Source: Byssothecium circinans (taxonomy: Eukaryota; Ascomycota; Dothideomycetes; Pleosporales; Massarinaceae). Taken from it: a DNA stretch of 14,278 nt. This document shows positions 1 to 8,817 of the stretch, piece after piece (position 1 is the first letter of the stretch; every line of letters begins with the position of its first letter). Both the position numbers and the translations under genes were made by a program. Below the pieces are notes generated by a model. The model worked only from the letters and a program-made list of their open reading frames with translations. It was not told the DNA's origin and made no database searches. Where the stretch lies: NCBI GenBank assembly GCA_010015675.1, contig ML977019.1:32199-46476 (forward strand), in the 5' to 3' direction.

Positions 1-261
1 AACGCAAAAGGTGAAGCTGCAAGATGGGGGATCGGTGCTCCTGATGCTGCTGAGCAATAGCTACATACAAAATTAGTTGGGAGAACGTGTCGCTGTGGAA
101 CGGATTAGCCCTCCCGTTCCCACGGATTATCCCTATCCACGCCCCGGATTCGGGCTAGCGACCCTGACGCTAGACCTGTTCCGCCACGGATTAGGCATAA
201 TCCGTCGCGTCCTCTCGGTTAGGCATAATCCGTCGCGTCCTCTCGGTTAGGGCCTAGCGTT
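1..261. repeat. CGGATTA-motif repeat cluster left of the hAT element
   Basis: No coding region is visible here. The motif CGGATTA or its reverse complement TAATCCG occurs at 101-107, 123-129, 187-193, 198-204 and 226-232, with a variant at 145-150. Copies at 187-193 and 198-204 face each other around a 4-bp spacer, making a short palindrome. The same motif recurs inside the transposon terminus at 301-307. The stretch is not AT-shifted like the sequence to its right. Clusters of short repeated motifs are typical of the subterminal regions of hAT elements, so this may belong to the neighbouring transposon or to another nested element; that is inference. Confidence 0.5.
191..246. repeat. Perfect 28-bp tandem duplication
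   Basis: Two identical 28-bp units lie head to tail at 191-218 and 219-246. Each starts TTAGGCATAATCCG and ends CCTCTCGG. A third, truncated start (TTAGGG) follows at 247. Perfect identity suggests a recent duplication that was not mutated by RIP, in contrast to the sequence only ~20 bp to the right. Confidence 0.9.
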
Positions 262-310
262 TTATCAATCAATTAATCTGATTTTAGTAGATTGATTAGA
301 CGGATTAATA
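262..310. repeat. Left terminal repeat and hairpin of hAT element
   Basis: The outer arm TCAATCAATTAATCTGAT (265-282) is followed by an imperfect inverted copy at 287-300 (GTAGATTGATTAGA) and then a CGGATTA motif. Read on the other strand, the second half matches the right-end subterminal repeat at 3111-3134 with only C-to-T type differences, consistent with RIP on this end and none on the right end. Confidence 0.6.
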
Positions 311-640
311 CAAAGTTATATTTTATACTGTAGCTAATAGTATATATACTTAGTAATACTTTCCATAGTGTTAAGGTTTTAGCAGATGAATCCTAGGGCT
401 CTTATTAGTCTAACTAAGTAGGACTAGCGTACTTGTCAAACTGTTAATCCTTAACACTATAGATATCTCTATTATTTACACGCCACTGCTGCCCTCTAAG
501 ACGCTATTATCATCAAACTTCTATCTCTATAACGCGTAAGCCTAGTTAGAGGTATGAACCACAACCTTTCCTAGGTATTTAAGTAGCGCGTTAGTTAGAT
601 TAACTCACAGAGTACTTACATAGAGCCTGCAAGTAATGTT
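311..640. other. Mutated 5' noncoding leader of the hAT element
   Basis: This TA-rich stretch lies between the left terminus and the transposase start. It has no open reading frame and no recognisable promoter element; any original signals are obscured by the dense transitions. Confidence 0.4.
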
Positions 641-3028
641 ATGATAGATACTACTACTAATATTAACGCGTTTAGTGACCTGACGCCTATGACGCCCACG
701 CCTACCCTAGGCCTAATAGCTATCAATTTGAATCTAGCCTATGAGGGCATCATATGGACGCGTATCCCAGCTTATTGCAAGCCCCCATTCAAACCTAAGC
801 GCAAGGGCGAGAGCTAGGTGTAGTAGTATAGCTATTAGGTATATTATAGCCCCTTATAAACACTCTACTAGTTCTGTAAGTACTGCTACTAGCGCCGTAT
901 AATTAGTGGAGTTTATTAGGCCAGCACATTAACGTTAGCTATTACCTAGCATCTTAGGTAGGAGATACTAGGGCATAGGCTTAAAAAAATAGGCGCTAGA
1001 ACTCTAGGTAGTAGCCTACCTAGTCAACTTATAATAATGTTCTAGCTGTAAGCGTAAGGCCTCTAGGTGTCGCAGGGCGTTGCAAATATAATATTAGACT
1101 CCTTTAATAGGGACGCGTTTTAATACGTAGTGCTTAACTGGGTCATCACAGATAACTAGGCCTTACGCGTAATTAAGACGCCAAATTTCCGGGCTATGAT
1201 ACAAGCTGCTAACCCGCTAGCTAATAGATATCTCTAGGCTAGCTAGCAAAGCTTACGCGACTATATTATTACAGAGTACATAGCGTACGTGCCCGCCATA
1301 GTTAATTACCTTAAGGCGTCGTGATCCCTAATACATATCTCATTTAATAATTAGACGTTAACTAGTAGTAAGATAGCTATCATAGGTATATGCGTACACT
1401 ATATTAACGCTACTGGCATCCCTTAGGACTACGTCCTTAGCCTCCCTAGCTTAATAGGCTCCTACACAGGTGATAATATTGCGTCAGTCATTAATAGTAC
1501 GCTGAAAGCTTTTCAAATCACTAAGGATACGCTCAGTTACTTTGTCCTTGATAATGCTACTAATAATGACACCGCTATTAAAGCCTTGGCTACCCTATAT
1601 AGCTTTAACCCACGCTACTGATAACTGCGTTGTTCTTGCCATATCATTAACCTAGGGGCTTAGCAATTGCTCTTTAATAAGGACTGTAACTCCTTTTAAA
1701 ACTCTAAGGTAAATCTTTCTAGTAAGGAGAGATTCATAGATAAGTGGCGTAAGGGGGGACCCCTTAGAGTTCTATGTAACGTTATTACGTTAATTTGTAC
1801 ACCCTAAGCTTATTAACTCCTTTAATGCTACTAGGCTAAGTATCATGACTCTAGAGATTGTTCAAAGCCCTAGGAGGTTATTAAGCCTATCAAGACTTAG
1901 TGGAACTCTTATTACTTATATTTTAAGAGGGCAATAGAGCTCTATAACCCGCTAGGGGATTACATTACATATAAGATTAATGAATACAGATGAGAGGTTG
2001 TAAAGCGTCGTAATAGCTCTAATACCTACAAGAAGCCACGTCTTTTTATCTAAGAGGGGGGCCTATTAATAAAGGACTGGGTAACTATTACAGAGTACGT
2101 CTAGCTACTACTACCCTTTAAGGAAGCAACATCTTTCTTTAAGGGGAGGGGCAGGTCAAGTACGTCTAGAGCTATATAGGAAGTCCTCCCAACGTTTAAC
2201 TAGCTAGTCAACACTATTAAGGATATAAAGGAGTGACTCACTAACATTAATTTTAATAACCCTAATGCTCTAGAGGACCATGTCCTAATCAATTGCACGG
2301 CAGCCCTATTAAAGCTCTTGACGTATTACGCTAAGCTAGCCGAGTCTCCAGCGTATTATATTGCAACCTGACTACACCCAGCTCATAAGGACTACCTTGA
2401 GAGTGCATAGCTAGTCCCCAAGGACTACGACAGCGGCCTATATGGTAGCCACCCTCAGCAGGGGTGGTTAGAGGAAGCTCACTGGGGTTTTCAGCTACTC
2501 TAGAAAGCCCACAAGGACTCTACGCACGTCACCCCTCAGGATCTAATAATGCCCCCGCCCAAGAAGCCCCGGACATCTTACGGAGCTAGTCGCGCTGATT
2601 TTATGAAGGCTGCCCGCCAGCAAGTGGCGGAGACTACTTAAAACAATGACGACGAGTTTGATCACTGGGTTAAGGAGTTGCCTCTGGATAAGGGCAACTC
2701 ATTGGCTAGAGATCCATTGAAGTACTGGATAATTAAGAGCGAGTACTACCCCACCTTATCAAGCTTCGCTCTCAACATGCTAAGTATCCCGGCGGCGGCA
2801 GCTGACTGTGAGAGGACCTTCTCTGAGCTTGGAGATTTGCTGGAAGTTCGGAGACTACGCATGAAGCCAGATTTGCTCTCCACTTTGCAGAGCCTCAAGA
2901 GCTGGAAGAGATTAGGCCTTACGCCTCAAAGACCAATATCCACTAGGTCTATCATCACTCCGAGCCACTTACCGAGCCAGATGGCGACGTTATTTGACGT
3001 CGGGGACGTCGAATTTGATGGAGATTGA
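641..3028 (+). pseudogene. hAT transposase, one frame with about 40 nonsense codons
   Basis: Starting at ATG 641, a single frame runs to TGA 3026-3028 (about 795 codons) with no net frameshift; I count about 41 internal stops, mostly TAG and TAA. Reading through them gives hAT transposase in the expected order. A BED-type zinc finger (C-x2-C at 875-886) sits near codons 58-110. The block TPNFRAMIQAANP and a SLRDYI motif follow. Next is the RNase-H-like core, with the conserved DNA motif VLDNATNND at about 1541-1570 and LRCSCHIINL at about 1625-1654, and then KWRKGGP and TRWNSYY-like blocks. The C-terminal dimerisation domain (2725-2920) contains CERTFSELG and RRLRMKP. Several stops fall where the family has Trp or Gln, that is TGG or CAG changed to TAG. 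The final stop-free part (from about 2640) could look like a small gene on its own, but it is only the dimerisation domain. Dead transposase; identification is firm. Confidence 0.9.
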
Positions 3029-3047
3029 TCACGTGTATGATCACGTG
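3027..3047. repeat. Tandem GATCACGTG pair after the transposase stop
   Basis: GATCACGTG occurs at 3027-3035 and again at 3039-3047, a 12-bp period. Each copy contains the palindrome CACGTG. They overlap and immediately follow the transposase stop codon. They may be subterminal transposase-binding repeats; a bHLH-type E-box is an alternative by motif alone. Confidence 0.6.
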
Positions 3048-3073
3048 CGGGTCAATTCACTATTTGTACATAT

Positions 3074-3134
3074 TATCAATCCAATCCGTCCAATCAAGCC
3101 GCTCGGAGCCTATCAATCCGTCCAATCAATCCGC
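3074..3134. repeat. Right subterminal direct repeats of hAT element
   Basis: Two related units, 3074-3099 (TATCAATCCAATCCGTCCAA...) and 3111-3134 (TATCAATCCGTCCAATCAAT...), share TATCAATCC, CCGTCC and CCAATCAA blocks. A third, TTATCAATCAATCAATCCTCC, begins at 3147. They mirror the inverted motifs near the left end, supporting their place as terminal structure of the element. Confidence 0.65.
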
Positions 3135-3153
3135 CGGACGTCAAGTTATCAAT

Positions 3154-3182
3154 CAATCAATCCTCCGACGGAGGATTGATTG
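3154..3182. repeat. Perfect 14-bp-arm palindrome at right transposon end
   Basis: CAATCAATCCTCCG (3154-3167) and its exact reverse complement (3169-3182) are separated by a single A. The palindrome sits about 8 bp inside the right end of the element. On the minus strand it supplies the last codons and the TGA stop of the truncated NLR gene. Confidence 0.85.
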
Positions 3183-5872
3183 GATTGATTGTTAACAACT
3201 CTGCTCCGACCTCGTTTACGTTTGCTCCAGCGTGAAGCAACTGGCTCACGCCATGAAAGTCCCACCGGTGAACAGCTAGCTGTAGTGCTGTCATTCGGAC
3301 ACCGGGAGGTGAAACGGGGACGCCTTGTTTAATGAGCCAGTCGATAATGCATCCCGAATGGCAGACTAGCTCGTGGCAGTGCAGTACCATGCAGTAAAGA
3401 AGGAGTTTGTTGACATCTACAGCGATCGCCAGAACTCCGAGACCTGGTTGCTCATTGACGGTGACTTCGAGAATATTCGTAATGGGTAGATCGTTGTCGA
3501 GGATATGGCCTCCATATGGTTGTCGAATTCGCAGTGGGTGAAGTAGCATTTCAAGCGGATTTCTGCCTTTAGCGAAAGCATATGCAATATGATATAGCCG
3601 ATGTGCGAGTAGAGATCCCAAGATGAGCGGTGCTTTATCCGTGTCGTTGGACAAGTTCAACCATTGGATAGGGTTGGCGTTCGTAAACGAGCTAATGTCA
3701 AAGAAACCATATGAGGGGGCATCATCGTACCATCTGGATAGTATCCGCGCTGAGTGCAAATAAAGAGAGGAGGGGTTGCGCCACAGTTGTTCAAGCAGTA
3801 AGTCTCTCAGGATAGGGTCAGCAACTATGCGCGATTCCCAGAGCCTGGGGCTCATCCATGCAACCAGATAGCAATAGGATTCGAAGCTCGCCCAAAACGA
3901 CCATGCCAGAGTTGAAGGGTTTACCGTTGCCGGGACCAGAAGAGCTATCTTGAGATACTCATGGATAGTAACTGAATCGTCCAGAGAGAAGAAGGAAACC
4001 AAAGTCCTAGATATACGGTCTGAATACAAATATTCTCGAACCGTGTAATGAGCGAGCGACACAGTTTTTATCTCGATTGTACCGAATTCCGACAGTGCTA
4101 CGTTAATAAGGCATCCGCAGATCTCCTGGAGAGCATCGAGATCGTAGAAATGGGAGCTAGGAGTCTTGTAGACGATCGCGGGGACGAGACAACGACTCGG
4201 TATATTCATTTTGAACGGAAGATCGTCATGGGCGCATATCCAAAGAAGTGCCGAGCGGGCAACTTGCCAATCTTCGCGCGGTATCTCAAGCAATATCCTT
4301 TCGTAAGTTTCATCGAGGGTCTCGGGCAGCTCCTTTAGTGCCTTTCGGATCTCGTCCTCTCTTCGTTTGCGCTGGAGGATGTCAATCTGGCAGACTGCCC
4401 ATCGGAACCTGTTAATTATCCTCAGCATATCGAAGATTTAGCGTGGGGTTGTGACCCACATTCCTTTTGAGCCATGCACGAGCGCCTCGAGTATTTCTTC
4501 CTTCAAGCCATCGGGCCATCGACGAAGTCGTCGGTTCTCCTGGAGCACAACACGGACATATTGTCGAATATCTGCATCCACGATTGGATTTGACATCGGT
4601 ATTGACACTGCTACAGGCCGCAGAGAGCTCTCGATGTCTCTGTAGTCTCGACTCGTGGCGAGTAAACGAATCTTGGCGAGTCCCTCCTCAGTGACAAGGT
4701 CGACGATCACTGATAGGAGATCATCCCGTGGATTGCTTTCGTCGACCGCGTCTAGAATGATGTACACAATATCCACATCATCGAGTAATGTTCTGATGGC
4801 GATCTTCAGATCTGTAATCGTCATCTCCTTGCGTAAGTGATGACAGTCTGCAATGATTCCTGGAATGCGGCCAAGGTAGCGGCATAGCTGAGTGGCGATC
4901 CAGCTAAGAAAAGGGACAGTCTCATCTTGGTGGTGGCGGTACGAGCAGTAATAGTAGAGGCACGGATGGCGCTCTGTAGGTCCCGACATCTTCGAACAGT
5001 AATCTTCGACCTTGGATGCAAGATAGGAGATCAGTACGGTTTTGCCGGATCCCGGTATGCCGTGGACCTAGAGAAAGCGATTCACACTAGGTTGAGATTC
5101 TTCCAACGGCGAGAAGTTGAGCCACTGCTTCCATTCATCGAATTGAAGGATCCACTCGCATGTCTGCTGCTCGTGTAATTTGCATGCGAGGTTGTGGTCG
5201 TGAGTGGGATTAGTATGCTCTAGCCAATCGCATATTTCTCGTCGATCTTGTGCTGCGTTTATTATCTTATCAGAGGGACCTCCCTTGGTGATTGCAGAGC
5301 AGGAACGAGGAATCTTCAAAAAGCTTACCAGTCCCAGTCTCTTTCACTACTCGCACGTCCTTCTTGATCTTATTAACGTCTTGCCTGACTTCCATTAGCC
5401 CAGTTCTTCGGCCTTAAACGTCCGACACCTACGTGACTTCACCGAGAAGAGTGAGCATAATCGTAGTCTTATGTTGGAGGATATCATCCAAAAGTTTCCG
5501 GGCCTTGGACTCCTTGAAACACCACTTCAGAGATCCTTGAATCCTTTGGCGCTTCCTATGAGCGCTTTGCGACCCGAGTGCAAGTCCATCCAGCTCCAAT
5601 GCAAGCTGAGCGACGGCATCTTCGCATCCTTTCACAGCGCCTTCCGCGTCCTCGAGCCGCTTGACATTGTCGGAAAAATCGGTCCCAGCAGACGAGAGAT
5701 AGTGAAAGCTTTCAAGCGCGGCTTTTAAAGACGCGATTTCAACAAGGATCCGGTTCAAGTCTTGCGGCGCATCGCGTGTCGTCTCAATGAGGTGTTTGCA
5801 TTGGCTGATGAGCTTGGAAGTGAGCTCAATAATGGTGAGAACGCCTGCAGCGACACCGAATGCTTCGGCCAT
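3157..5872 (-). pseudogene. NLR/STAND gene (N-terminal fungal domain, NACHT, ankyrin), broken
   Basis: Fungal NLR-like proteins are cytosolic signal-sensing NTPases linked to heterokaryon incompatibility and innate-type responses. The start at 5872 (MAEAFGVAAGVLTIIEL) gives the usual N-terminus of the HeLo-like/PigL_N-type domain. Three introns fit consensus and phase: 5385-5432, 5253-5328 and 4409-4459; the last restores GMFRWAVCQ. The joined frame is 847 codons. NACHT features are Walker A GIPGSGKT (residues 230-237), Walker B IILDAVDES (D333) and a sensor LLATSRD (R367). Helical DETYERIL and HYTVREYL blocks follow, then one ankyrin repeat (TALQLAVHRW...GANVN, about 803-832). Two lesions are visible. 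Codon 227 (5068-5070) is TAG where the family usually has an aromatic residue before HGIPGSGKT, and no nearby splice choice keeps frame while removing it. The gene also runs into the hAT terminus, so the remaining ankyrin repeats are missing and the last ~10 residues and stop come from transposon DNA. Without the nonsense codon the truncated NACHT protein would be readable; as is, only an N-terminal fragment of about 226 residues would be made. Confidence 0.85.
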
Positions 5873-6284
5873 GGGATTGAAGGTGCGGTGGTATTGCCAG
5901 CAATAAAGAAGAGGTCGGAGGGAAGAAGGCTGTGCTGATGTTTGCACTGCCACAGCAGGCAGATTCGAGGCACGACCTCTCTCGCAGAAGGCGAGTTCGC
6001 ATGCGGCTAAACCTAATATGTTTATATCTCAAATGAAGCGGACGAACACATTGGTGGCGATAGCAGGGAGGGCGGGCGACCCGCTCCGGTCATAAGCTTG
6101 CCGTGATGCAGGTGGTGGGACGAAAGGAGAGTATGAACGGTTCGTGTGGCAGTTAACCATGATACGTTAGCGCAGGGCAGGTTCAGTACGACTCCCGAAT
6201 AGGCCTGCCTGGTAAAAATCTCAGCACTTATTTATTGGCTCTAGTAGCTCATTTCCCTCAGTACTGTACTTATACAAGAAAATG
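5873..6284. promoter_or_regulatory. Upstream region of the NLR gene, no defined element
   Basis: This lies 5' of the minus-strand NLR start and should contain its promoter. An in-frame ATG upstream at 5953 would add 27 residues with no family match, so 5872 is preferred. I see no clear TATA box or other element. On the minus strand an AATAAA-type sequence occurs near 6230-6240, which might serve as a poly(A) signal for a former gene at 6285-6625. Confidence 0.35.
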
Positions 6285-6570
6285 TGCCACCCGAAGTGAG
6301 CTGCTCTATGCCATTGCGTGCAGATTCAATTACAACCAGACTCAATGGTAGCGCCTCAAACCGGCGCGCCCCAGTCTTGAGGCAAGCTGCATATGTATCC
6401 TTCCGTTGAAGAGGCTGGCAAGGCAGGATTGACCACTCTTCCCGAAACAAATTGCCGTATGTCGTTGAGTGCGTATACAATTGCAATCAAACCCATTGGC
6501 TCCTCAAACCAGCGCGCCCCAGGTCGCACGCAGCTTTCGAGCAAGCCGTATATTCTGCCGCACAGTGGAA
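6285..6570 (-). repeat. Diverged tandem duplication, possibly decayed coding sequence
   Basis: Two copies of about 135-145 bp (about 6285-6420 and 6430-6570) align with offset 148; the best block is CTCAAACCGGCGCGCCCCA at 6355-6373 versus 6503-6521, one mismatch. Read on the minus strand both encode related peptides: GARWFEEPMGLIAIVYALND... in the right copy and GARRFEALPLSLVVIESARN... in the left. They share the pattern GAR-FE, L--I--A-N-I-Q and SG. Upstream of GAR, a second frame in the right copy (YTACSKAA) resembles the in-frame YAACLKTG of the left copy, implying a frameshift. This looks like a duplicated, eroded protein segment of unknown family; short minus-strand open frames at 6241-6486 and 6356-6625 each cover one copy. 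I do not recognise the protein. Confidence 0.5.
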
Positions 6571-7131
6571 ACGGAGATACGCGTTGTGGCCTTCCTGTAC
6601 CGCCTGGATAGCCTGAGTTAGCCATCTGGTCGATCTTCCGTGTTCAAAGAATTTTGGGACCTAACGTTCCCATTAGCTTCCCTCCTAACTCGATTATCCT
6701 CATTGTGAGGTGCTGACCAGGCTCTGAAACGCCAGTTCGAGTGTCAGAAGCCCGTCGAGTTTCGCAGTGAATGAAGTTGGAAACATCAGGCACCATGCTA
6801 ATGAACCAGAAATACACAAAGCAATAATACTCTATCTTACATCGACGGTATTCCTCGGAAATGGGACCGAAGCCACTCGCCATGCTTTTCTTGATTCCAG
6901 TCACGCTCTCCGTCCTTAGTCACGTTCCCTTATAGGACTAGCTTGTGGATAAACCTCGGCTGGCGTCTTGAATGGCTTGCGCCAAGGTTTTGCATCCTTG
7001 TACGCGCCCCTGACAAACCCATCAAAAGACCCTTTCCACAAACATTCACATACTTTACGCTTGAAATCCTCAGGAATTGCCGGACTCATTGATAATCGCA
7101 CTCCTTGCTTTTCTCGACTTCCTTTAGCCCC
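6571..7131. other. Intergenic stretch, no supported gene
   Basis: Short open frames exist on both strands (for example 6644-6904 and 6916-7158 minus) but have no recognisable domain, no repeat of coding patterns and no supporting splice structure. The 3' part should contain the promoter of the phosphotransferase gene at 7132; I see no distinct element. Confidence 0.4.
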
Positions 7132-8734
7132 ATGCCGGCTGCACTGGATCTTCTTCACAGGCAGATCGAATTCCAGTCAGCGGTCGGCCATGAATCAAAT
7201 ATATTGACGGAGCTTACTTACGTGCCAGAAACCCGCAAGGTGTATGCTTATCTTTTCGAGCATACCAGCGATATCCAGGCTCTCACTGCACACCATCTGG
7301 GAGTGAAGCGAGCACAATGTGTCGTATCACACTGGGAGGAGTGGATTCGTGGAAGCTTCAACGTCTGCATTCCTGTTGTGGTGAAAGGCCAGCATGAACA
7401 GGCAAATAGGACAGTACTTATGAGGTGTCCAATGGCTTATAGACTGGGCAAAGATGTTGGCAGCGTAGATGAGAAGATCGGTTGTGAAGTGGCTACATAC
7501 GCTTGGATGCAAGAGAACTGCCCGGATGTCAAAATCCCTCACTTGTTCGGCTTTGGATTTTCTGATGGCCGCAATGTAAGCTCTGTTGAGCTTCTAGAAG
7601 CATTCAAAAGCTGACATTCCGCGTATTTAGTACACTCATACGGCACACCGTCCCCTCTACAGACGAATCCTGCGCTTGCTCCGCCGATGCCTCTGCACCA
7701 TCCTCGGTTTTCCTGTTCCATCGCGATACGTCTGCCATTCAAGTGCGCATTCGTTGAATACTGGATACCTACTTCTGCAACGGATCGAAACAAGCGGCGG
7801 AAAAATGTTGTCTACATCTTGGGAGGAACACAAGGGGGATCCTGTGCGGAGAGCAAATTTATTTAATGGTCTTGCACGCATTACCCTCTCCTTAGCCCGC
7901 GTACCTCTACCACGCATTGGATCATTCACATTCCGCGACGATGGAACCATAGCACTCTCAAACCGGCCACTCACATCCACCCTTGCTATCATGGAAAGCT
8001 ATGGGACTCCAAGAGTAATCGAACAGAATACAACATATATGTCTGCCGAACCATATATCTCTGACCTTCTCGATTACCATGACCGCCGCTTCCTGAATCA
8101 GCCTAATGCGGTCTTTGATCACCTTGATGGGCAAACGCAGATGGCCATTAAGGTCTTATTAAGGGCAACTGGCCATCATTTCCTCCCTCGGGACCTTCGA
8201 AACGGACCATATGCGCTCCGTCTGACTGATCTCCATCAAAGTAACATTTTCGTCGACGAAATGTGGAACATCACATATCTTATCGATCTGGAATGGGTAT
8301 GCTCGCTTCCGATGGACATGCTTGGCGCTCCGTACTGGTTAACGGGACTCGGTATCGACCAAATCCACGGCGAGGCACTAGAGACTTATAACAAACTTCG
8401 CCAAGAATTTATGAATATTTTCAGAGGAGTAGAGGAGCCGCGACATAGACCGCAATCCTCTTTACGTCTTTCAGAACTCATGGACGCTGCGTGGACGGAT
8501 GGAAGATACTGGTACTATTCGTGCCTAACGTCTCTAAATGCCATGTACACAATCTCCCCTCACATATTAGCGAAGTTCCACCTTTCCGACCTCTCTGCTG
8601 ATGCTGCGGGCGCACTCTCTCAGTTTTGGCATCCCGACTCGGAAAAAACTCTAGAAAAGAAGCTGATAGACAAGAGGAAGTACGATGAGGAGTTGCGGGC
8701 GAAGTTTGACGAGCCCGCTGAGGGCAACCTATGA
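7132..8734 (+). CDS. Aminoglycoside-phosphotransferase-like (APH family) protein
   Basis: Two exons, 7132-7575 and 7631-8734, joined in phase 0 across a 55-nt intron (GTAAGC donor, CTGAC branch site near 7611, TTTAG acceptor), give 515 residues, normal for the large fungal APH/choline-kinase-like family. Splicing joins FGFSDGRN to YTHTAHR, replacing an early stop in the intron. Visible features are EEWIRGSFNVCIPV (69-82) and DEKIGCEVATYAWMQENCP (113-131). NLFNGLARI (about 224-232) and IGSFTFRDDG...LSNRPL follow. The catalytic loop LTDLHQSNIFVD has D348, H350 and N353, and the metal-binding motif IDLEW has D367. The usual His two residues before the catalytic Asp (HxD) is Leu here, common in this fungal group. 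No signal peptide or membrane segment; likely cytosolic, substrate unknown. The ATG at 7132 is the first in the open frame; an additional upstream exon cannot be excluded. No inactivating lesion seen. Confidence 0.85.
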
Positions 8735-8817
8735 AAGGCGAAATAGTCAGTGGAACGGCGGACGAATTGGCCGAAGGGAAGACAACTTGGTACCTTGGAT
8801 GCTGCCGTATCTCCATT

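Larger units (their letters stand above)
262..3190 (+). mobile_element. hAT-family DNA transposon, RIP-inactivated
   Basis: The element is about 2.9 kb and carries one transposase reading frame (641-3028) with BED-finger, hAT catalytic-core and hAT dimerisation sequences. The two ends match as inverted repeats. The left end reads TTATCAATCAATTAATC from 262, and the reverse complement of the right end (3175-3190) reads CAATCAATCCAATC. Both ends also contain an inner hairpin and TATCAATCC/CCAATCAA subterminal motifs. Sequence from about 262 to 2420 is very rich in TA dinucleotides and in TAG/TAA codons, as expected from RIP, whereas the 3' ~0.6 kb is GC-richer and nearly clean. I could not find a convincing 8-bp target-site duplication, so the exact borders are uncertain by tens of bases and nesting with other repeats is possible. 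Confidence 0.75.

Noticed and set aside
191..246. CRISPR-like array
   Set aside because: Only two contiguous repeats without spacers, in a fungal genome.
2678..3028. A 116-residue open frame as an independent gene
   Set aside because: It is the C-terminal dimerisation domain of the hAT transposase, in the same frame as the upstream remnant.
2994..3179. Plus-strand open frame of 61 codons
   Set aside because: It translates transposon subterminal repeats (repeated NP/RPI-type residues) and has no independent support.
4048..4338. Plus-strand open frame of 96 codons
   Set aside because: It lies antisense inside the fourth NLR exon, which has a clear family match on the minus strand.
5013..5070. 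An intron that would remove the TAG before Walker A
   Set aside because: Acceptor CTCTAG and a CTCAAC branch-like sequence exist, but each upstream GT donor I tried gives the wrong phase or an intron under 20 nt.
5755..6032. Overlapping minus-strand frames with Cys/Ser/His-rich peptides
   Set aside because: They are alternative frames of the NLR first exon and its leader.
7657..7992. Minus-strand open frame of 111 codons
   Set aside because: It is antisense to the second exon of the phosphotransferase gene and is Arg-rich without a domain.
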